Source: Anaerolineales bacterium
GTDB lineage: Bacteria > Chloroflexota > Anaerolineae > 4572-78 > J111
DNA length: 64,000 nucleotides
NCBI GenBank assembly: GCA_020634855.1
Contig: JACKAU010000004.1
Location: 558,001 to 622,000 of the forward strand
Direction of reading: 5' to 3'
How positions within the stretch are numbered: the stretch's first letter is position 1; the number at the start of each line of letters is the position of its first letter. The notes beneath the pieces are model-generated. The model did not search any database. It was given only the letters and a program-made list of their open reading frames with translations, and was not told the origin of the DNA. The position numbers were made by a program, and so were the translations under genes. Positions 54,195 through 61,930 of this stretch are shown here, piece by piece.

Positions 54195-55673
54195 TCAGCT
54201 TGAACTGGATAAGGGGACCTTCCCTAAACGGCTCATATATAGTAACGACTCCCGTTCTAATAGCCATAATACAGTTAGATAACCGATGCCACCCGCCAAC
54301 ATAGTGACCACCAGTTGTACCAACGGAATAGCCTCAGCGGTTAGGTACAGGCTGGGCAGCGCCAGCATAATTAAAGCCAACCCACTTAAAAAGGATGGCT
54401 TGAGTTGCAGCAGGATATCTCGCAAATTGGCGTTAATGAACCGCGAGGCAACCAACAAGTCAGCGATCATTCGTACCAGACTGGCCGCCAAATGTCCCAG
54501 CGCTACTCCCACCAGGCCAAAGGAGGCACCAATCCAAAGAGCCGGCACCAGTACCGCCACATTAAGCAGTTCTAACTTTACCAAGATATCAGGACGTCCA
54601 ACCGCTTTGTAGACGTCACCGGCATTAAATCCAATCGAACGGACCAGAACAAACAAGGCCAGGACCCGCACAATGGGAATAGCTGCCAACCACTGGTCGC
54701 CAAAAGCGACTCGTACCAATGGATCGGCCGTCAAAAACATTCCCAGGGCCAGCGGTACACAGAGGATTTCCACGAATCGAACGGTGGTTAGAAAACCTCG
54801 CCGTAAAGTTTCAGGTTTATCCTGTACCGTGGCATAAGCCGGAAAGATAGCGGCAGCCATTACCCACAATGGATTCAAGACCAATAGTTCCGGCAGACGA
54901 AAGGCCAGGGTGTAAATGCCCAGGGCGGCATTACCAAACAGTCGCCCAATAAGCAGGTAGTCCAGATTATCTGTCGTGATTGTAAGCGCATCCACACCTA
55001 CCACGGAGAGACCATACCTCAATAAACCCCTGGCCAAATTTAGGTTTATTGTCAGACGCGGCAACCAGGGAAAGACCACCCAAGATAGGATTACGCCGGC
55101 CAAGACGCCGGCCAATTGGCCGATAACCAACGACCAAACGCCAAATCCGGTCAGGGCCAGGCTAATCGACACGATACCTTTGAATAGCGACCGGCCTAAA
55201 TCGGGAATTAACTTCCGACGAAATTCTAATTCACGCTGGAGGCGAACGACGTGGATTGAACCGAGTGAATTGAGAATGAAGGTGAGACTCAGCCAGCGCA
55301 AGACGGGGGTCACCAATGGCTCCCGGAAAAATGTGGCTACCAGGGGGGCGACAGCTATCCCGGCCAGAGTTAGCCCGGCCCCCAGCAACAAATTGAGCGT
55401 AAACACCGTATTGGCCGCTTCGTCTACATTTTGACGGCGGTGAATCAGGGCCGGACCCAGGCCGAAATCCTTCAAGATCGACAGGTAGGTGACGGCCAGG
55501 GTAGCGAAGGCCACAATTCCAAAGTCATCCGGGGTTAGCAGGCGAGCCAAGATGGCGGTGGTAACAAAAACTAACCCTTTGCCCAGGCCAAAAGAGATGT
55601 AATTCCAGAAAACCCCTCGGATGGATTTTTGAGCGATTTGTTGGTTGTTTGGTGTGGAAGTGTCAGGTGCCAT
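54195..55673 (-). CDS. Wzx-type polysaccharide flippase (MOP superfamily)
   Basis: 492 aa with about 12-14 hydrophobic helices. The start NYISFGLGKGLVFVTTAILARLLTPDDFGIVAFATLAVTYLSILKDFGLGPALIHR is the typical RfbX/TuaB pattern. It moves the lipid-linked repeat across the inner membrane. Its start codon overlaps the stop of the upstream gene (TAATG). Confidence 0.9.
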   Translation of the reverse strand: MAPDTSTPNNQQIAQKSIRGVFWNYISFGLGKGLVFVTTAILARLLTPDDFGIVAFATLAVTYLSILKDFGLGPALIHRRQNVDEAANTVFTLNLLLGAGLTLAGIAVAPLVATFFREPLVTPVLRWLSLTFILNSLGSIHVVRLQRELEFRRKLIPDLGRSLFKGIVSISLALTGFGVWSLVIGQLAGVLAGVILSWVVFPWLPRLTINLNLARGLLRYGLSVVGVDALTITTDNLDYLLIGRLFGNAALGIYTLAFRLPELLVLNPLWVMAAAIFPAYATVQDKPETLRRGFLTTVRFVEILCVPLALGMFLTADPLVRVAFGDQWLAAIPIVRVLALFVLVRSIGFNAGDVYKAVGRPDILVKLELLNVAVLVPALWIGASFGLVGVALGHLAASLVRMIADLLVASRFINANLRDILLQLKPSFLSGLALIMLALPSLYLTAEAIPLVQLVVTMLAGGIGYLTVLWLLERESLLYMSRLGKVPLSSSS

Positions 55674-57145
55674 TAATTGCTAAGCCCTATTTCGGACGGT
55701 TGGAGCGGGGCTGATTTTTCCAGCCGATCGGTTAGATGGATTGCCGCCGCGCCCAGCGCCACGAGAAAAAAGAGAAAACGAATATAGTCGCCATGGAGAA
55801 ATATGCTTGATACCAGATAAGAGGTAATCGCCATCTGTAGCGATATTAACCAAGTAGGCCAATCAGAGTCTTTGTTGAGTCGCTGTGCTTGGCGACGCGC
55901 TCGGATCAACCCCACCAGCAAGGCCGTGAACAAACCGATAAAAGTCAGGAGTCCAAATATCCCCGTTTCAGCGGCAATTTCTAAATAGAGCGAATGCGCT
56001 TGCCTATTTTCCGTCCGTTGCTCCAGGCCCAGGCGACTGGCGTAATCCTGATAATTTAATTCGTAATTGCCAATGCCAACCCCCAGCAGAGGATGATCGG
56101 TAAACATAGCTTGGGCTGATAACATCTCGCTGGTCCGGCCTCGGAATGAACCTTCAGAGTGGATGGTGGTTTCATCGCTGGTGAAAATTGATAGCGTTTC
56201 CAGGCGCTGAGTGTATCCGGCCGGTAAGAACTGCATCATCACTACCGTTACAGTGAGCACCAATATAATCAGTGAAAACTTGATGCGTCGTTCGAAAGCG
56301 ATCAAGACCAAGGTGACCACCATTGCCAGAAACGCTCCCCGACTGTAGGTATTTAAGATGGCAAAGACGAGTAAGAGGGCCGCCCCGGCGGCGATGACCT
56401 TCAGCACCGGATTCTTGTCATCCAGTATACGGTATATGGCCAGTGGCAGCACCGCGGCCAAAATTTGGCCGTGGAAATTTGGATCGCCCACCGAGCCGGA
56501 AAGACGCATCTGAGTGATGTCCGGCGTAACCACGGCCAGTTGCCAGAAGGTTTGCTCATAATTGCCGGTAATCACTTGATAGGCTCCGAGTGTCGCCAGG
56601 AATGTTGTCGAGAGAATAATCAACCAGATGACCTGCTTCCAACTGGATTGTGAGTTAAGTGAGTAAACCACAACCAAAAGGATGATAAAATTCTTGCTAA
56701 ATTCTACAATTTGCTCAACGCTGGCGCTCTTGTCTTGGGCTACAAAGTAGGAGGCAAGCCAGACCCCGCCCAGAGCCAGCATGAACCATTCAACCCCTTT
56801 CAAGCGAATCGTTTGACGCGCTGTCAAAAAATAGGCTGCCATTACCGCCACAAAAGTGAGAGCAACGAGGGGCTTGTTGACCCCCGGCAGACCTTGGTCG
56901 CTAAGAATGCTTGAAATATTGGTGAAAATGGTTGCCGTCAAGACATATGTGCCCATTTGGGGAAATAGGAAAACAAGGCCGACCAAGCTTGCCCCAGCGA
57001 TGCCACCCACCAGGTAAAGTCCCAGGTTGCTGTCACGATTTAGGATGCCGATTAGCAGGCCGCCCATTAGCAAGCCTACCAGCAGCAGACTAATCAGGTT
57101 GGCTTGAAGAGAAGTTAGTTTTGAAGGTTGTCTTGTTTCTATCAC
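55673..57145 (-). CDS. O-antigen ligase/Wzy-type polymerase
   Basis: 490 aa with about 12 helices and a Wzy_C domain (FNILNTYSRGAFLAMVVTLVLIAF; large loop with HPLLGVGIGNYELNYQDYA and QAHSLYLEIAAETGIFGLLTFI). It polymerises or ligates the repeat units. The start overlaps the 3' end of the chain-length gene by 56 bases. Confidence 0.88.
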   Translation of the reverse strand: MIETRQPSKLTSLQANLISLLLVGLLMGGLLIGILNRDSNLGLYLVGGIAGASLVGLVFLFPQMGTYVLTATIFTNISSILSDQGLPGVNKPLVALTFVAVMAAYFLTARQTIRLKGVEWFMLALGGVWLASYFVAQDKSASVEQIVEFSKNFIILLVVVYSLNSQSSWKQVIWLIILSTTFLATLGAYQVITGNYEQTFWQLAVVTPDITQMRLSGSVGDPNFHGQILAAVLPLAIYRILDDKNPVLKVIAAGAALLLVFAILNTYSRGAFLAMVVTLVLIAFERRIKFSLIILVLTVTVVMMQFLPAGYTQRLETLSIFTSDETTIHSEGSFRGRTSEMLSAQAMFTDHPLLGVGIGNYELNYQDYASRLGLEQRTENRQAHSLYLEIAAETGIFGLLTFIGLFTALLVGLIRARRQAQRLNKDSDWPTWLISLQMAITSYLVSSIFLHGDYIRFLFFLVALGAAAIHLTDRLEKSAPLQPSEIGLSN

Positions 57146-57824
57146 TGATCATATCCTGGCTGTTCGAGACATTTAATTCAACGGCCGCTGCTGAAGCGGT
57201 TTTTGTTTCCTCGCCAAATGATTGAACCAAGAGCCGGCGTAGAATGGCGAAAGCAACCCCACTAATTACACCAATAATGACGCCTAAGGTGATATCAACC
57301 AGGTGATTGGGAGAAATGGGTTCAAGGTTAATCACGGCCAGATCGAGGCGGCGCAATTCATAGATTTCCTGAAGATCACTAATGTACCCCACCCCAATGG
57401 TGCCAATGGCATTAGCCAGATCGGCGACCAAAGCGGGAGACGATCCTTGGATCTGTAGACTCAGCACGCTCGAGTCGGGCAGGACTACCGCATTGATGGT
57501 ATAGTCTTCAAGCATCTGAACTGGAACATTAAGTGAGGCTGCGGCCTGTTCGATAATGTTCTTACTTTTTAGGACGTTGGAATAGGTGGTGGCCAGGCTA
57601 GTTCGACCGGCAAGTGTATCAAGGCTGTACAACACCTCGTCGGTGTTGGTAATGCGCACATTGGGGTTGACCACAAACGTAGCTGTTGCCTCATAAATAG
57701 GTGTTTGGGTATAGCTGTAAGCAATACTGATCCCGGTACTTATCAGCACTATGGCCAGGATAATCCACCAACTCTCCCGAATGATCCGAAGGTATTGTTG
57801 GAGGTGCATACTTTGAATTTGCAT
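57090..57824 (-). CDS. Wzz/YveK-type chain-length determinant
   Basis: 244 aa from ATG 57824, chosen because GAGGG is 4 bases before it and the product begins MQIQSMHLQQYLRIIRESWWII, directly before the first membrane helix (about 17-35, IILAIVLISTGISIAYSY). The periplasmic part has PIYEATATFVV and LEDYTINAVVLPDSSVLSLQIQGSSP; the second helix is about 178-200. It controls chain length together with the polymerase. The cytoplasmic tail has no kinase. Confidence 0.86.
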   Translation of the reverse strand: MQIQSMHLQQYLRIIRESWWIILAIVLISTGISIAYSYTQTPIYEATATFVVNPNVRITNTDEVLYSLDTLAGRTSLATTYSNVLKSKNIIEQAAASLNVPVQMLEDYTINAVVLPDSSVLSLQIQGSSPALVADLANAIGTIGVGYISDLQEIYELRRLDLAVINLEPISPNHLVDITLGVIIGVISGVAFAILRRLLVQSFGEETKTASAAAVELNVSNSQDMISDRNKTTFKTNFSSSQPD

Positions 57825-57861
57825 ATTTCCCTCTTTCAACTGTATCTTTAAATTACTACCC

Positions 57862-58593
57862 TTAACGAGCTCCTCTTTGAGCAAGTACGGCTAGAACCGT
57901 ACGTACCAAGATCTCGACATCCAACCATAAGGAGCGATGCTCGATATAAAAGATGTCCAGATATACCCGATCCCTAAATTCCATCGAAGCTCGCCCCATA
58001 ATCTGCCACAAACCGGTGATGCCTGGCACCACGTCCAGACGTTCCGTTTGCCACAAAACGTAGGTGTCTGAGCTAAATGAAGTGGGCCGTGGCCCCACGA
58101 GACTCATTTCACCCTTCAAAACGTTTAACAATTGGGGGAGTTCGTCTAGACTGGTTTTCCGTAAGAAGCGACCAATTCGAGTAATGCGAGGATCATTGGT
58201 GATTTTGAAATCTGGCCATTGCAACTCGTTAAGATGGGCTAATTTGTGTTTTAATTCTTCTGCATTTGGCACCATTGTCCGGAATTTGAACATTCCAAAT
58301 CGCCGTCCGCCTTTACCTGTACGGGGCTGGATAAACATTACTGGACCGGACGGGTTTTCCAGTTTGATCAAAATAGCGATTAAGACGAAAATAGGCGCGA
58401 CTACAGGCATAGCTAACAGCACAAGTAACAAATCCATCGCCCGTTTCGTTATCAAATATAGTTGATATTGTAAGCGCGACTGCTTGAGCGTAGGACGATC
58501 TAACCAGTGATGTTTCGTGATAATCTGTTTTTTAAAAGTTAATGAGTCTAGGTCTAACACAACAATCCCTCCGTTCTTGGCATCGCGTTCCAA
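57862..58593 (-). CDS. Short undecaprenyl-phosphate sugar transferase
   Basis: 243 aa, the single-domain Bac_transf form: KRAMDLLLVLLAMPVVAPIFVLIAILIKLENPSGPVMFIQPR, MFKFRTMVPNAEELKHKL, RKTSLDELPQLLNVLKGEMSLVGPRP and PGITGLWQIMGRASMEFRDRV. It starts synthesis by attaching the first sugar phosphate to the lipid carrier. The first gene of the cluster proper; 38 bases before the Wzz gene. Confidence 0.92.
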   Translation of the reverse strand: MERDAKNGGIVVLDLDSLTFKKQIITKHHWLDRPTLKQSRLQYQLYLITKRAMDLLLVLLAMPVVAPIFVLIAILIKLENPSGPVMFIQPRTGKGGRRFGMFKFRTMVPNAEELKHKLAHLNELQWPDFKITNDPRITRIGRFLRKTSLDELPQLLNVLKGEMSLVGPRPTSFSSDTYVLWQTERLDVVPGITGLWQIMGRASMEFRDRVYLDIFYIEHRSLWLDVEILVRTVLAVLAQRGAR

Positions 58594-58666
58594 TGATTAT
58601 GTCTGATGTGATCCGAAACGAGCATTAGCTTCAATTATTAGAGCCTTTAGTTAACTTTTCTCAACC

Positions 58667-59278
58667 CTACGATCTACTACTTGCACCGCTGATGGGTAAG
58701 GCCTCTGCTTTAGGTGACACTTCTTCAGAGGCAATCCCATTGTCGGAACGGGTAAAGGAGTAGGGATCTTCACTCTCATTACGGCTATGGTGTTTTATTC
58801 CCTCAAGTTGAGTCTCAGCTTTTTTCAATAACTCTTCAAATGTGATGGCTTCATTGGGAAAGGTAGCAGCCCCACAAGTAATGGGTGCACCTAGCTGCTC
58901 TTTCGCCACCGATTTAACATATTCGACCATAAGCTCTAAATCGGAAGAATTCGTGTCTGGGCAGAGAATTATGAAACGACCCCGCTCACGTTGTTCCAAA
59001 ACGAAATCCGTACGTCGAATATATTTACTCAGTGTGTGGGCCATGTTGTTTATGACATAGCTACTCACCATAGCTTGTTGTATTTCTTGAACTAAACGGT
59101 GCAGAGAGGTTTGAATCGCATCCAACACAGGCTCAACTACAATGATGCTCATGGGATGATGATGGTGGCGGCTTCGGAATATTTCGATTTGTATTTCGTC
59201 ATAAGCCTGGGCCAATTCTTGAACTCGTTTATTTGAATTTTCTAAATGTAATTCTTTCGACCGCTTCTTCGAATTCAT
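58667..59278 (-). CDS. Degenerate GGDEF-domain protein
   Basis: 203 aa. A coiled coil (about 1-30) and a GGDEF-like fold (IEIFRSRHHHHPMSIIVVEPV, VSSYVINNMAHTLSKYIRRTDFVLEQRERGRFIILCPDTNSSDLELMVEYV, ITCGAATFPNEAITFEELLKKAETQL). The active loop GG(D/E)EF is replaced by RERGRF, so it is not expected to make cyclic di-GMP. It could bind a nucleotide or protein partner and tune the cluster. It overlaps the 3' end of the small membrane gene by 4 bases (ATGA). Confidence 0.78.
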   Translation of the reverse strand: MNSKKRSKELHLENSNKRVQELAQAYDEIQIEIFRSRHHHHPMSIIVVEPVLDAIQTSLHRLVQEIQQAMVSSYVINNMAHTLSKYIRRTDFVLEQRERGRFIILCPDTNSSDLELMVEYVKSVAKEQLGAPITCGAATFPNEAITFEELLKKAETQLEGIKHHSRNESEDPYSFTRSDNGIASEEVSPKAEALPISGASSRS

Positions 59279-59484
59279 AGAGGGCTAAGGCAAGCAAATA
59301 TGCTGCCCAAACTGAAACTAAAAGAAATGTCAATTCCGTAATAGACAATAGGTGTAAACCCTCCCAGGAGGGGCCGTCCAAGTAGCATCTTGCTCAATAG
59401 GTAGATGCCGCTCCAAATTCCAATGGGTACAAAAACGCTGTAGCGATGGAATGATCGTACTGCAATGACTGAGATGACTGCCAT
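59275..59484 (-). CDS. Small membrane protein
   Basis: 69 aa with two hydrophobic stretches (VFVPIGIWSGIYLLSKMLLG and VYYGIDISFSFSLGSIFACLS). The frame remains open 19 codons upstream of ATG 59484 and encodes more hydrophobic sequence (LVYILGLMAVISVIAV), so a non-ATG start further up is possible. It is coupled to the degenerate GGDEF gene and may anchor it. I do not recognise a family. Confidence 0.55.
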   Translation of the reverse strand: MAVISVIAVRSFHRYSVFVPIGIWSGIYLLSKMLLGRPLLGGFTPIVYYGIDISFSFSLGSIFACLSPL

Positions 59485-60495
59485 TAGACCGAGAATGTAG
59501 ACAAGCGTGTCAATGTCGATGGCATTCTCTTTCCCAGGTCAAGCCGTTCAATATTAAAAATATAGCTATCCAAATCGATAGGCCAATTATTAGCAGTCGT
59601 AACTTTTTCAAAGATCGCCTCTAATGTTTCCTAAACATGTATCTGATATACGAGTTTTCATCTCTTGTTACTGTTAAAACCTAATGTTGAAAGTATCATG
59701 TCACCTTGAAGGATTTTTCTCAATCCGGCGTTCTGGCTGGTGCTATCCGTGAAGCCAAGTTGCACCTTCCGTACAAGAGGGAGGCTTCTTGTTTTTAGTG
59801 AAAGAGGTGAATATACGAGTTACAAAATTAAACTAGTAGATTAGTCGTTTTTATTTTGAAGGTTATCCATTCAATCTACTGCCATTAAAGTGTGTTATTA
59901 AAGAGCTAGTGTCCCCAAATGAAGCCACAACCGTAAGAATAGGCTGTGGTTTCTCAGTTTTGCCACGCTGACACTATTTATATTTTAATCTCGTAAATAA
60001 GTCAGTTAATACTCAAAATCAAGTTTAAACGGTATGTCTTTTTTTCCTACTATGGGTATTTATAACATAGTACACTTGGAATTCAGTTTAAATTTAATTG
60101 CCTGGCACAAAAAGCACAACGGCCGTGTACGCTAATTAAGCGCTACTCCCCGGCCTCGTATTAATATTATTTGCTAACCTACCCCGAAAGGCCCATAATG
60201 TGGCTCTGCCAAATTTCTCCTACCATTCTAAATAAATATTTCTCAAAGCTCACACATGTTCAAGTAAAGCTCAACAAAAACTCAAGTAATTTCCACTAAA
60301 TTGTTCGATACTGCTAAAAGGTACGCAGATGAGGCAGTGATATTGGTTGGTTGTGCGACAAATTGCTAATTGAACCCTTCATTTGACCACGGCTTCTGAC
60401 CTATTTAGTAAATTGACTTGCGACACCGTCTGTTTTTCACGTCCTTATGCTGCGTTTTGAAACAGGTTATTATTTACCCATCGAAAGGAAACATC
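59485..60495. other. Long AT-rich divergent intergenic region
   Basis: About one kilobase between the divergent polysaccharide cluster and the ATPase/winged-helix gene. No gene is supported in either direction. A 12-bp imperfect hairpin (GAAGCCACAACC 59921-59932 with GGCTGTGGTTTC 59942-59953) is present. The rest is AT-rich with no convincing consensus promoter; a long regulatory region or a small RNA are possible. Confidence 0.5.
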
Positions 60496-61905
60496 ATGAG
60501 ATTGAAAAGAGACTGGGAAAGTTATCCAGCTACTTACCGGGCCGGAGAAATGCAAACGATAGCCAACTGGATTCAGGCGGGCGAAAGCGGCTCGCTGGTC
60601 GGCTTGCCGGGCGCCGGTAAATCGAACTTGTTGGGCTTCTTGAGCCACCGGCCTGAGGCGCTGCGGCAGTATCTCCCCACCGATTTCCCAAAGTTGGCCC
60701 TAATACATGTCGATCTTAACAATTTGCCCACCATCGACCTATCCACTTTTTTCAGGGTTATTTTACGAGCAATGAATGAAGCTCGGGCCCAACTAGCCGA
60801 CCTTGATGCATCGGTGGCGAGTGAGGTCGAATTACTTTATCGTAAAGTTGAGGATAAGACGGACCCGTTTCTGGCGCAAAGCGCGCTGAGAGATGCCCTA
60901 TTGTTGTTTCGTGAGCAGGCGATCCGGGTAGTGTTGGTGTTGGATCCCTTTGACCAATTTTGTAAGGCAGCCTCTACTCAGGTCCTGGACAATCTGCGCG
61001 GGCTGCGCGACGGCTTCAAGACCACGCTATCATATCTCTTTGGCTTGCGCCAGGAAATAGCTTATCTTCGCAGTCCGGAAGAATTAGGCGAACTGTACGA
61101 GATTATCGATACACATGTCTGTTGGGTCGGAGCCATGGATCGCGATGATGCGCGCTGGGTGATCAGTCAGGTGGAAGCCTCCACCAGACGAACGTTCGAA
61201 CAGGTTCACGTTGACCAGATTATGGCCTTGGCCGGCGGCTTTCCCGCTCTCCTGCGGGTGACAAGTCTATGGCTGTTTCGACAGAAGACTATTCCAATGA
61301 TGGACACCTGGCTTGAACGACTGTTGGCGACCAAGAGTATCGTAAATCGCCTATTTGATCTGCGGCAAGGGTTAACCGGTGAGGAAGAGCTCGCGCTTTC
61401 GGAGTTGCAAAAAGTCATAGCGTTGAGCTCGCCTAAAATGCGCAGAGAAAGCCTGCGACAAATCGGCGAGAAGTATCAATCTACTCTGACCCGGCTCGAA
61501 GATAAAACCTTATGCCGGCGAACAGAGACTGGGCTGGAATTATTTAGCCCGATTTTTGCCGGATATGTGGCCCAAATGAAAGGTGTCAGCCGGGGCAAGA
61601 TTCGGTACGAGTCGGCCACGGATCACTTCTTCCGGGGTGAAACTGACTTGACCGAATTGTCTGAAAAAGACCGGCGGCTCTTGCGACATTTTCTGGACAA
61701 CCCGTACGCAGTGCAAAGCCTGGACGATCTCATTGAAGCCGCCTGGCCCGAAGATTACAGCAGCGGTGTTAGTAATGAAGCGGTCCAACAAGCTATCCGC
61801 CACTTGCGACAGCAGATTGAACCGAATCCGGCTAAACCCTGTTATTTGATGACCGAGCGAGGAGCTGGCTATCGCTTTTTCCCGGAGGGCGCGCCACGGG
61901 GTTAG
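60496..61905 (+). CDS. STAND-like ATPase with C-terminal winged-helix DNA-binding domain
   Basis: 469 aa. Start ATG 60496 is chosen because GAAAGGAAA precedes it; an in-frame start at 60418 has no site. Walker A is GLPGAGKS (36-43), Walker B VVLVLDPFDQF (about 148-158), then ALRDGF-type helices and a long helical part. The C-terminal 95 residues form an OmpR-type winged helix (LLRHFLDNPYAVQSLDDLIEAAWPEDY ... AIRHLRQQIEPNPAKPCYLMTERGAGYRFFP). It is likely an NTP-dependent transcription switch. The next gene begins 25 bases after the stop, so the two are an operon. Confidence 0.82.
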   Translation: MRLKRDWESYPATYRAGEMQTIANWIQAGESGSLVGLPGAGKSNLLGFLSHRPEALRQYLPTDFPKLALIHVDLNNLPTIDLSTFFRVILRAMNEARAQLADLDASVASEVELLYRKVEDKTDPFLAQSALRDALLLFREQAIRVVLVLDPFDQFCKAASTQVLDNLRGLRDGFKTTLSYLFGLRQEIAYLRSPEELGELYEIIDTHVCWVGAMDRDDARWVISQVEASTRRTFEQVHVDQIMALAGGFPALLRVTSLWLFRQKTIPMMDTWLERLLATKSIVNRLFDLRQGLTGEEELALSELQKVIALSSPKMRRESLRQIGEKYQSTLTRLEDKTLCRRTETGLELFSPIFAGYVAQMKGVSRGKIRYESATDHFFRGETDLTELSEKDRRLLRHFLDNPYAVQSLDDLIEAAWPEDYSSGVSNEAVQQAIRHLRQQIEPNPAKPCYLMTERGAGYRFFPEGAPRG

Positions 61906-61930
61906 ATTTCTCGCGTAATGGAGGTGATCG

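Noticed and set aside
41838..59484. Cellulose synthase operon (bcsABC)
   Set aside because: Only a BcsB-like gene is present; there is no PilZ-bearing BcsA, BcsC or BcsZ. The rest is of the Wzx/Wzy type.
60418..60495. Upstream start (26 more residues) for the ATPase/winged-helix protein
   Set aside because: The extension is hydrophobic and Cys-rich without a ribosome site; ATG 60496 has one and fits the domain start.
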